A DNA stretch of 64,000 nt, taken from assembly GCF_000718095.1 (NCBI RefSeq), contig NZ_JOEI01000017.1:62001-126000 (forward strand). The letters run 5' to 3'. The notes under the pieces were generated by a model. That model made no database searches and was not told the DNA's origin. It was given only the letters and a program-made list of their open reading frames with translations. Below, one piece after another: positions 38,503 through 45,281 of this stretch. The position numbers were made by a program, and so were the translations under genes. The stretch comes from Streptomyces scopuliridis RB72. GTDB lineage: Bacteria > Actinomycetota > Actinomycetes > Streptomycetales > Streptomycetaceae. Position 1 is the first letter of the stretch, and each line of letters opens with the position of its first letter.

Positions 38503-39771
38503 ATGCCCGTACCCGTACCCGTTCCGCGGCAGCGCACAGGTTCAGCAGTGGAGAGGCAGCCCGCCGCGGAGACCGCCAACGGCGGCGACCTCGTCCTCCT
38601 GGTCATCGAGGACGACCCGGCGGGCATCTTCTCCGCTCCCGAGCTGCCGGAGGGGACCGGCACGCGCCTGCGTATCCGTACCGCCCGCAACCTCACCGAG
38701 GCCGAGCGGCTGCTCACCGACGACATCCACTGCATCCTGGTGGACCTGGCCCTTCCCGGGACGAAGGACAGCGACGAGCTGGCCCCGCTGAAGCACGTCC
38801 TGCGGCTCGCACCGCGCCATGCCGTCCTCGCGCTGGCGGCGGAGGGTGACGCCGAGCGCGCCGCCGCGGCGGTACGGGTCGGCGCCCAGGACTATCTGTT
38901 CCGCGACGAGCTGGACAGCCGGCTGCTGAGCCGCGCCATCCGGTACGCCGTCGAGCGCAAGCGGGCGGATGTCGCGCAGCGCCAGCTGACCGAGTCCCGG
39001 CTGCGCGCGCAGGAGAACGCCCGGCTGGAGCGCGGACTGCTGCCCACTCCCCTGCTCCAGGGCTCGGACCTGAGCTTCGCGGCCCGCTACCGGCCCGGCC
39101 GCTCCAGGGCCCTGCTGGGCGGGGACTTCTACGACACGGTCCGTACGCCGGACGGCACGGTGCACGCGATGATCGGCGACGTCTGCGGCCATGGCCCCGA
39201 TGAGGCGGCGCTCGGCGTGGAGCTGCGGATCGCGTGGCGCGCGCTGACGCTGGCGGGGCTCTGCGGCGACCAGTTGCTCTCCACGCTTCAGGAGGTCCTG
39301 GAGCACGAGCGGGAGAGCGAGGAGATCTTCGCGACGCTCTGCACGGTCGACATCGCGCCCGACGGCCGGCGGGCGGGCCTGTGCCTGGCGGGCCATCCGT
39401 CACCGCTGATCACCCGCCGGGGGCGGGCGGCGCAACTGCTCCCGAACGAGGAGGGCGGCCCGGCCCTCGGGCTGCTGCCGCGCGCACGCTGGCCACGCCG
39501 ACAGGTCGAACTGGGCGGATCGTGGAGTCTGATGATGTACACCGACGGGCTGATCGAGGGCCGGATCGGCCCGGGCGCCACGCAGCGTCTCGGCCAGGAG
39601 GGCATGGTCGAGATGATCAACCGCCAGCTGGCCGAGGGCCTGACCGGCGACGACCTGCTGGAGGCGGCGGTAGCCCGGGCACGCGAACTGAACGGCGGGG
39701 AGCTGACCGACGACGTGGCGGTACTGCTGCTGGGCCGGAGCGGCTCTGCCGGCTCTGTCGGCTCTGTCTAG
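38503..39771 (+). CDS. Response-regulator/PP2C (SpoIIE-type) serine phosphatase fusion
   Basis: 422 residues. An N-terminal receiver-like domain (about 28-145) has LVIEDDPAG and the acceptor Asp in CILVDLALPG. After a short helix comes the SpoIIE/RsbU-type PP2C domain, with ALLGGDFYDTV, IGDVCGHGPDEAAL, CLAGHPSPLI and MMYTDGLIEGR supplying the metal-binding aspartates. Such proteins dephosphorylate anti-sigma-factor antagonists and tie a signal to sigma-factor switching. No partner kinase or antagonist is adjacent. A TAACGCT about 70 bp upstream could be its -10. Its stop codon overlaps that of the convergent DUF2516 gene. Confidence 0.9.
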   Translation: MPVPVPVPRQRTGSAVERQPAAETANGGDLVLLVIEDDPAGIFSAPELPEGTGTRLRIRTARNLTEAERLLTDDIHCILVDLALPGTKDSDELAPLKHVLRLAPRHAVLALAAEGDAERAAAAVRVGAQDYLFRDELDSRLLSRAIRYAVERKRADVAQRQLTESRLRAQENARLERGLLPTPLLQGSDLSFAARYRPGRSRALLGGDFYDTVRTPDGTVHAMIGDVCGHGPDEAALGVELRIAWRALTLAGLCGDQLLSTLQEVLEHERESEEIFATLCTVDIAPDGRRAGLCLAGHPSPLITRRGRAAQLLPNEEGGPALGLLPRARWPRRQVELGGSWSLMMYTDGLIEGRIGPGATQRLGQEGMVEMINRQLAEGLTGDDLLEAAVARARELNGGELTDDVAVLLLGRSGSAGSVGSV

Positions 39772-40109
39772 CGCCCGCCGTTGTAGGGCCCGTAAGGACC
39801 GTCACTGCTGGAACCGCCGCCCCGGCGCCCGCCGCCGCCACCGGAGATCGCGTGGATGGCCGGCCGTACGTCGACCATGAAGACGATCGTGGCGACAAGC
39901 CCGGCGATCTGCAGGAACAGCATCGGTACGAAGAGGTTCACGGCGACCGTGACCCCGAGAATGATCAGCCAGAACTTCTTCGTCTGCTTGTCCGCCGCGC
40001 GATAGGCGTCCTCACGAGCCGTGGCGGAGAGGAACAGCGCGATGATGGCCAGGACGAGCATGGCCAGATTGAGCAGCCAGAGAAGAGTGCCGAATCCTTC
40101 GAGCAACAT
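39768..40109 (-). CDS. DUF2516 family small membrane protein
   Basis: 113 residues from the ATG at 40109 (a GTG three codons earlier is also possible). Two hydrophobic regions, FGTLLWLLNLAMLVLAIIAL and FWLIILGVTVAVNLFVPMLF, plus a third LQIAGLVATIVFMVD, are followed by a Gly/Ser/Arg/Tyr-rich tail. Function unknown; the family is common in Streptomyces beside the phosphatase and HbhA-like genes. Its TAG shares a CTAG with the TAG of the convergent phosphatase gene. Confidence 0.85.
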   Translation of the reverse strand: MLLEGFGTLLWLLNLAMLVLAIIALFLSATAREDAYRAADKQTKKFWLIILGVTVAVNLFVPMLFLQIAGLVATIVFMVDVRPAIHAISGGGGGRRGGGSSSDGPYGPYNGGR

Positions 40110-40233
40110 GCGGAGCACCGCCTAAGGGGTGGAGGAGACGTCGCGGCCCGTACGCCAAGGTACCTGCATAACGGGCCGGACACCCCCGAGGTGCCCGGCC
40201 CGCCTCCGTCGCGGGTGTGCGGTTCGCGGTCGG

Positions 40234-40890
40234 TTACTTGCCGGCCGGCGGGGTGGTCTTCTTCGCCGTCACCTTGCGCGGGGTGGTCTTCTTCGCGGCG
40301 GCGGTCTTGGGCTCGGCCTTCGGCGCGGGCTTGACGGCGGACTTGAACGCGGGCTTGCCCACAGGCTTTACGGCGCCCCTGGTCTGGGCCTTCGTCTCCG
40401 TCTTCGGAGCCGGCTTCGGGGCGGCCTTCCGCACCGGCTCGGGCTCGACGGCGACGGCGATCTCGGTGATCTCGTCCGCGGCCTCACCGCGCCAGGCCCG
40501 CACGGTCTGCTCGCCGCGCTCGGCGACCTTCTCGTACGTCTCGCGGGCCTTGACCGCGTACTCCGCGGCGACGCCCACGCTCCGCAGCGCCAGGTCCTGA
40601 GCGGTCTCGCCCAGCTTCTTCAGATCGGTGTCGAGCGAGCCGATCACTTCGGTGACCTTGGCCTGAACGGTCGCCTGGGCCTCCTTGGCCTGGACGGAGA
40701 CCCTCTCCTGCACGGCCTTGGGGTCGGAGTTCCGCACCGCCTCGAACCGGCCGGGGGCCTCGGCCCGCAGCTGCTCGATCAGACCGGGCACCTTCTTGGC
40801 CTGCTCGACGGCGATATCGGCGGTGCCGGCCGCGAAGTAGAGGGGCGTCGGGTCGGTGAGGGTCTTACGCAGGTCATCGGTGATGGCCAT
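40234..40890 (-). CDS. Heparin-binding hemagglutinin (HbhA)-like protein
   Basis: 218 residues. An amphipathic helical domain (1-150) starts MAITDDLRKTLTDPTPLYFAAGTADI. The C-terminal tail has Lys/Ala/Pro-rich repeats (KPAPKTETK, AAAKKTTPRK) like the mycobacterial HbhA heparin-binding tail. In Streptomyces the role is unknown; membrane or nucleoid association has been suggested for the family. The gene lies 18 nt downstream of the HTH regulator, so the two probably form an operon. Confidence 0.85.
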   Translation of the reverse strand: MAITDDLRKTLTDPTPLYFAAGTADIAVEQAKKVPGLIEQLRAEAPGRFEAVRNSDPKAVQERVSVQAKEAQATVQAKVTEVIGSLDTDLKKLGETAQDLALRSVGVAAEYAVKARETYEKVAERGEQTVRAWRGEAADEITEIAVAVEPEPVRKAAPKPAPKTETKAQTRGAVKPVGKPAFKSAVKPAPKAEPKTAAAKKTTPRKVTAKKTTPPAGK

Positions 40891-40908
40891 GACTGTGGTC
40901 CTCCCGGA

Positions 40909-41421
40909 TCAGTTTGAGGGTGGGGTGGCAGCACTGCCGTCTGTCGCGCCGGAGGAGCCGGAGGAGCCCCGGGAGCTTCCGGAACCACCGGCGTCCGCAC
41001 CGGCCTCTCGTTCGGAGGCTTCCGTTTCGGGGGCTTCCGTTTCGGGGGCTTCCGTGTCCTCCGTACTCTCCGCGTCGAGTGCGTTCTCCTTGCGGAACGA
41101 CTCGTAGATCTGGAGAAGCACCTGCTTCTGCCGCTCGTTTATCGAGGGGTCGGCGAGGATGACGGCACGCGTCTCCAGCTCCTCCCGCTCCCGCTCGTCG
41201 AGCATCCCGGCCTGCACATACAGCGTCTCGGCGGAGATCCGCAGCGCCTTGGCCAGCTGCTGCAGAATGTCCGCGCTCGGCTTGCGCAGCCCGCGCTCGA
41301 TCTGGCTCAGATACGGATTGGACACCCCGGCGGCATCGGCGAGCTGCCGCAGCGACAGCCGCGCGCTGCGCCGCTGCTCGCGCAGATACTCACCGAGATT
41401 GCCGACGTTGAGTGATGCCAT
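40909..41421 (-). CDS. XRE family helix-turn-helix regulator
   Basis: 170 residues. The HTH_3 domain (about 8-65) has LREQRRSARLSLRQLADAAG and VSNPYLSQIERGLRKPS, followed by a helical part and an acidic, Ser/Gly-rich tail with ETEAPETEA repeats. It is a DNA-binding protein upstream of the HbhA-like gene. The ATG at 41421 has AGGA 7 nt upstream; the open frame's earlier ATG (41481) would span the palindromic operator and is rejected. The 8-bp inverted repeat 30 bp upstream is a probable autoregulatory site. Confidence 0.9.
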   Translation of the reverse strand: MASLNVGNLGEYLREQRRSARLSLRQLADAAGVSNPYLSQIERGLRKPSADILQQLAKALRISAETLYVQAGMLDEREREELETRAVILADPSINERQKQVLLQIYESFRKENALDAESTEDTEAPETEAPETEASEREAGADAGGSGSSRGSSGSSGATDGSAATPPSN

Positions 41422-41450
41422 ACGGCCATCCTGCGTCGCCCCGCTAACTA

Positions 41451-41470
41451 TTGCAAGCGCATGCTTGCAA
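41451..41470. promoter_or_regulatory. Palindromic operator upstream of the XRE gene
   Basis: TTGCAAGC-GCAT-GCTTGCAA is a perfect 8-bp inverted repeat around a 4-bp centre, 30 bp before the start codon and next to TAGTTA, which could be the -10 (minus strand). This is typical placement for autorepression. It lies 43 bp from the left end of the mobile island. Confidence 0.6.
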
Positions 41471-41513
41471 AAGTGTTCCAAGCAACAGTCGACCCTGCGT
41501 GAGCCTGAGCACG

Positions 41514-41590
41514 TGTCCTGTCTCGGCGATGTCCGGGCAGTCTCGGAGATCTCCGGGCATCCGAGGTGGCGTCTCAGTCATCTCCGGGCA
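41514..41590 (+). repeat. Left end of module I with three 20-bp transposase-site repeats
   Basis: Terminal TGTCCT (41514-41519) is followed by GTCTCGGCGATGTCCGGGCA (41520), GTCTCGGAGATCTCCGGGCA (41540), an 11-bp spacer and GTCTCAGTCATCTCCGGGCA (41571). This 20+20+11+20 layout is repeated at the left end of module II. Direct repeats of this kind in Tn7-like ends are TnsB binding sites. Confidence 0.85.
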
Positions 41591-41737
41591 TTACTGACCT
41601 GCGATGGCTTTGAGGTCGTCACCCCGGACGGTGGTTCTTGGCAGCGGGAGTGCTGGACGGGTTGCTATACAGGCCACTTGAGCGGGCGAATGGTTGCAGC
41701 GACATCTGGGGGAGGTGTTTACCGGAGGCCGATCAGT

Positions 41738-41835
41738 GATCCGCAGGCCTTGTGCCGCCCGAGTACGACCACGTCGCCCGCGACGGCAGCGGCACCTGGG
41801 TCCAGCAGCGCGACGACCTCCTGGGCAACATCTAG
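41738..41835 (+). pseudogene. Remnant of a small protein gene
   Basis: After an in-frame stop, the frame reads LVPPEYDHVARDGSGTWVQQ then RDDLLGNI and a TAG. The composition is protein-like, but no start or ribosome site exists and upstream codons are broken. It looks like the 3' end of a decayed gene within the otherwise gene-free 350 bp between the module I end and the first cargo gene. Parent family not recognised. Confidence 0.35.
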
Positions 41836-41937
41836 ATGCCTGACGTACCGTAAGCCGCGGAGAAGTTTACGCATACGTGCAGTGCGCCTGCCAAGCCGAC
41901 GGCCGACTAGCTGCGCGCGTGTATCGGGGGAGCACTC

Positions 41938-43311
41938 ATGGCTGTTGTCCGTGCCGCGTTACATGGCATCTCGCGGAGGTCGTTCGTGGCCTGGGCGGCT
42001 GTCTCAGTGTGTTCCGCAGGTGGGACCTCCGCCTGCGTGGGAGGCGGTAATGGAGATGCTCGCGGCAGACGGGACTGCCCATCGTGGCCCAAGCCGGATC
42101 CGTCACCCGGGTCGCTGGTGTGGCCCGTGCCGTCTTCCGTATTGATGCCTAACTCGCTGGTTCTTTCCGGCGAGTGGCTCTACGGGGCAGATGCAGACCT
42201 CGTTGTGTGGTTGCGTGACGCACGCACAGGGCACCTGCGCTGGCGCTACTCGTTGGAGAGGGTCGAAAAGGGCTCGGAGTATTACCCTCAGCTCATCGTC
42301 GCGAAGGGGCAAGTCTTCGTCGGCGGTGGGTTCAACGATGTAACCGGTGAGTTGACGGCGCTATGTGCTGCGGATGGGCGTCGCATGTGGCGTCACGCCT
42401 TCCCTGAGAGCATCCATGACATTACGCACTTTCGTGACACCGTTGTAGCAGTGACTAGAACGTCCGTGTGCGGAATGTCCGCGGTGGACGGTGAGGTGCT
42501 CTGGCAGACCAGGATCGCCCCAGTCAGGATGGGCTGGGAATGGATGGCACCGCATGGAAGCGCCCTGCTGATGAGCAGTCGCAGTGACGGGGTGTTGGCG
42601 TTGGAGGGCAGCACCGGGCAGGAGAAGTGGTCCCTTCCCAACCCGGAGCCGACGGACTACACGGAGAACATCGAACACCATGCAGCCGGTGGGTACATCT
42701 ACGCGATCGGTAGCCGAATGGTCGAAGCACCCATCCCCCAAAGCGACGGCAGCGTAGTAAACGGTTGGAAATCCATCGATGGGGAAGTGCGCACGGTGTC
42801 GGCCGCAACGGGCCACAGCCAGTGGACCCGCACTCTGCCGCCCCTTGGGAGTTCCCTGGCGAACGGCAGCTTTCTCTACTTAGTCTCCGGGGATCTGCTG
42901 CTGGCCCTGCATAGCCACAGCGGAGCGACAGCGTGGTCCGTGCCTCTGCAGGGGCCGGAAGTGCATCTGATGGTGCACGACGGGCTCCTTCTCGTCATCC
43001 TTCCCGTGCCGGACAAGGGCGACCGCTATCCCATCCTCGGACTCGACCCTAAGACCGGCGAAGAACGGTGGCGGTTGGGGATGGAGCACCCGACCCACCC
43101 CCCTACTGCCGGCCCCCCGGGAATGGCGCTTCTCACGACCATTCACCAGAGCGCCAAGCTGATCGCGGTCGATACCAGCGTCGGCGAGGTGATCTGGTCC
43201 ACCCCTGTGAAGAAGGACGTAGCCCTGATCGCCGGAGGCGATCTGGTTTATACCTACGACGGGCACATTGCTGCCTACGACATCTCCACCGGAAACTCAC
43301 TTTCCGGATGA
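41938..43311 (+). CDS. PQQ-type beta-propeller lipoprotein (module I cargo)
   Basis: 457 residues. Signal sequence with SRRSFVAWAAVSVCSAGGTSAC (Tat-like RR and a TSAC lipobox). The rest is a series of PQQ-like propeller blades: LRWRYSLE, TALCAADGRRMWR, GEVLWQTRIAP, GQEKWSLPNP, GHSQWTRTLPP, GATAWSVPLQ, GEERWRLGME, GEVIWSTPV. There are no dehydrogenase residues, so it is probably a structural or binding propeller on the cell surface. GGGGGAG lies 7 nt before the ATG. It carries a TTA leucine codon at 42880-42882, so full translation needs the bldA tRNA. Confidence 0.85.
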   Translation: MAVVRAALHGISRRSFVAWAAVSVCSAGGTSACVGGGNGDARGRRDCPSWPKPDPSPGSLVWPVPSSVLMPNSLVLSGEWLYGADADLVVWLRDARTGHLRWRYSLERVEKGSEYYPQLIVAKGQVFVGGGFNDVTGELTALCAADGRRMWRHAFPESIHDITHFRDTVVAVTRTSVCGMSAVDGEVLWQTRIAPVRMGWEWMAPHGSALLMSSRSDGVLALEGSTGQEKWSLPNPEPTDYTENIEHHAAGGYIYAIGSRMVEAPIPQSDGSVVNGWKSIDGEVRTVSAATGHSQWTRTLPPLGSSLANGSFLYLVSGDLLLALHSHSGATAWSVPLQGPEVHLMVHDGLLLVILPVPDKGDRYPILGLDPKTGEERWRLGMEHPTHPPTAGPPGMALLTTIHQSAKLIAVDTSVGEVIWSTPVKKDVALIAGGDLVYTYDGHIAAYDISTGNSLSG

Positions 43312-43395
43312 GTACGCCCACAACGGGGGCCCAAACATCACCAACCGGAAGCGCTGCTCGCCCGAGATTCACCGGAAGAAAGGACCAGCTCCGTC

Positions 43396-44178
43396 GTGCC
43401 ACAAACAGAATCCTGGCGGACCCCTAGCACGATCATGTCTACCGCTGCACTGATCATCAGCATCATCGCCCTGGTCCCATCAATCGACTCCGCAATCAGC
43501 GGCGACAGCCAGGCGAAGACAGCAAAGACAGAGGCCGAGCGCAAGGGGCTGCTGGAAGTGACGTCAGTGAGCGCGCACTTCACTGACACGCTGAAGGGAA
43601 CGGAAAGAAGCAGCGATTCCACGAAGAAGGTGACCGGGCTCAGCGGCCCCGTAGTCGACATCGCGGTCCGCAACCGCGGCAGCGGCGCAGCGTTCATCAA
43701 GAAGGTAAGCGTGAACGTGACAAGCTCCGAAAGCCTCACAAGCTGTAAGGGCGTGGGCGGGGACCTGCAAACTACAGCGAACTACGCTATTGAGATCCCG
43801 CTGTCGAGGAAGCCTCCCTTCACCAAGACGACAGAGGACATCCACTTCGATGTGAAGTCGGGCGAGAACGACCGGTTCACCCTGGCCATCGGCCCGGACT
43901 CGCAGGAGGCTGGCCACGCACCGTGGATAGGCGTGGTCACCATCCGACTCCACGACGAAGACGGTAGCGACCTCGACATCGGCCCCATCGCCCTGGTCGA
44001 CGCTGGCGAGGACCCACACATCCGCCCCACCGGCCTCTCCTGGAAGATCGATAAGCCCGACAGCCCAAGCTGCATGCGCAGCAACGCCCGTGCGGTTGGG
44101 GAGGTGATGCAGATCCCTGGCATCTCGCCGTCCAACGAGTTCTCCGCCCTTCACCGCGCGCTGCGCCCGTACCGGTGA
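43396..44178 (+). CDS. Membrane-anchored protein of unknown function (module I cargo)
   Basis: 260 residues. One N-terminal hydrophobic segment (STAALIISIIALVPSIDSAI, about 14-33) is followed by a beta-rich extracytoplasmic part (VVDIAVRNRGSGAAFIKKVSVN) resembling immunoglobulin-like folds. No named family is recognised. The GTG start has AAGGA 12 nt upstream; an ATG 13 codons in (43435) is an alternative. It follows the propeller lipoprotein by 84 nt and ends 59 nt before the right-end array of module I, so both genes ride in that module. Two cysteines and no catalytic motif are visible. Confidence 0.7.
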   Translation: MPQTESWRTPSTIMSTAALIISIIALVPSIDSAISGDSQAKTAKTEAERKGLLEVTSVSAHFTDTLKGTERSSDSTKKVTGLSGPVVDIAVRNRGSGAAFIKKVSVNVTSSESLTSCKGVGGDLQTTANYAIEIPLSRKPPFTKTTEDIHFDVKSGENDRFTLAIGPDSQEAGHAPWIGVVTIRLHDEDGSDLDIGPIALVDAGEDPHIRPTGLSWKIDKPDSPSCMRSNARAVGEVMQIPGISPSNEFSALHRALRPYR

Positions 44179-44237
44179 GGGCCACATGGGCACGCTGTGA
44201 TCAGCAGAGCCTGGCGGGGGACTATCACAATTGCGGC

Positions 44238-44339
44238 TGCCCGGACTTGAGTGAGACCGGACCGTGGCTCCGGTCTCACTCAAGTCCGGGCACCACAGGT
44301 CAGCGCATCACCGCGCCCGGACCTTCCTGAGATCGGACA
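44238..44339 (-). repeat. Right end of module I (102-bp array)
   Basis: Inverted 20-bp sites at 44238-44257 and 44273-44292 (the latter GTCTCACTCAAGTCCGGGCA) are separated by 15 bp. A 21-bp interval containing CAGGTCAG follows, then an inverted terminal site at 44314-44333 and CGGACA at 44334-44339. The same 20-15-20-21-20-6 layout occurs at the two other right ends. The two inverted sites are perfect complements and would form a strong hairpin. Confidence 0.85.
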
Positions 44340-44343
44340 ACGT

Positions 44344-44445
44344 GTCTCGCTGAAGATGAGCCAGTCTTGGTCTATCTGAACTATCTGGTCGCTCGTCTCA
44401 GTCAACCTTGACCATCTTTCGATCTGTCTCGCTCTTCTTGACCCA
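44344..44445 (+). repeat. Left end of module II with four 20-bp sites
   Basis: Sites start at 44344 (GTCTCGCTGAAGATGAGCCA), 44364 (degenerate, GTCTTGG), 44395 (GTCTCAGTCAACCTTGACCA) and 44426 (GTCTCGCTCTTCTTGACCCA), spaced 20, 31 and 31 bp. The first three match the left end of module I exactly in geometry. The terminal TGTCC is missing: only ACGT separates site 1 from the end of module I, suggesting loss of the terminus. It lies 60 bp before the TnsA-like gene. Confidence 0.8.
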
Positions 44446-44504
44446 CTGCCGCACCGGGGTCCCTACGGTCTTCGTATCGGGTGGGTGGCGAGCGGGGGTG
44501 GCTG

Positions 44505-45281
44505 ATGGCTGAGGAGGACTTCTGGCTGGAGTACGTAGACGCCTGCGGCGAGCCGCACGGCGGGCCGCTTGAGGTGATGTGGCCGACCCGATTCGAGGCA
44601 GCCGGGCAGGTACGCGGGTTCCCTTCGTACCGGGGGCAGCGGAACTTCCCGGGCTGGTACTGGGCTGCTACAGGTGGTGACCTGGTGGGCTATGAGTCGT
44701 GGGTGGAACTCGGGCACCTGATGAGGCTGGACGCCGAGCCGGATGTGGTGGCGGTGGCCTCGCAGCCGTTCCGGCTGTCGTGGCGGTACGGCGACCGGGC
44801 CCGGCGGACCCGCCATACACCGGACTACTTCGTACGCCGTCGGGACGGCACCGCTGTGGTGCTGGACGTACGTCCGGACGATCGGATCGAGCCAGATGAC
44901 GCGGCGAAGTTCGCGGCCACGGCCGCGGCCTGCGCCCGGGTTGGCTGGGGCTTCGAGCGGGTCGGGATACTCGATCCCGTGCTGGCGGCGAATCTGCGCT
45001 GGCTATCGGGCTACCGGCACCCGCGGGTGCGGCGCGAGCCGGTCGCCGATGCCCTGCAAGCGGTGTTCGCAGAGCCGCAGGGACTGCTTGCGGGGGCCCG
45101 GGAAGTCGGGGATCCGATCGCCACGCTGCCGGTGCTCTTTCACCTGTTGTGGCGCCGAGTGTTAGCCGCTGACCTGGGGGGCGAGTTGCTGGCGGGGGCC
45201 ACGCGCGTGCACCTCGTTCCTGCGGTGGCGAAGGAGGTGGGCGGGGATGCCGGCGCGTCCGCAGCTGCTGTCGCTGGGTGA
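44505..45281 (+). CDS. TnsA-like heteromeric transposase endonuclease subunit
   Basis: 258 residues with a restriction-endonuclease-like core. Candidate catalytic residues are Glu68 (SWVELGHLMRLD), Asp107 (HTPDYFVRRRDG) and the VLDVRP strand (Asp121, Arg123), where classical TnsA has Q/E-x-K; the Arg for Lys change is notable. TnsA makes the 5'-strand cuts that allow cut-and-paste transposition instead of cointegrates. A TTA leucine codon lies at 45162-45164. It overlaps the TnsB-like gene by 35 nt, so expression is coupled. Start: ATG at 44505 after GGGGGTGG. Family assignment rests on motifs and on the operon partners. Confidence 0.82.
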   Translation: MAEEDFWLEYVDACGEPHGGPLEVMWPTRFEAAGQVRGFPSYRGQRNFPGWYWAATGGDLVGYESWVELGHLMRLDAEPDVVAVASQPFRLSWRYGDRARRTRHTPDYFVRRRDGTAVVLDVRPDDRIEPDDAAKFAATAAACARVGWGFERVGILDPVLAANLRWLSGYRHPRVRREPVADALQAVFAEPQGLLAGAREVGDPIATLPVLFHLLWRRVLAADLGGELLAGATRVHLVPAVAKEVGGDAGASAAAVAG

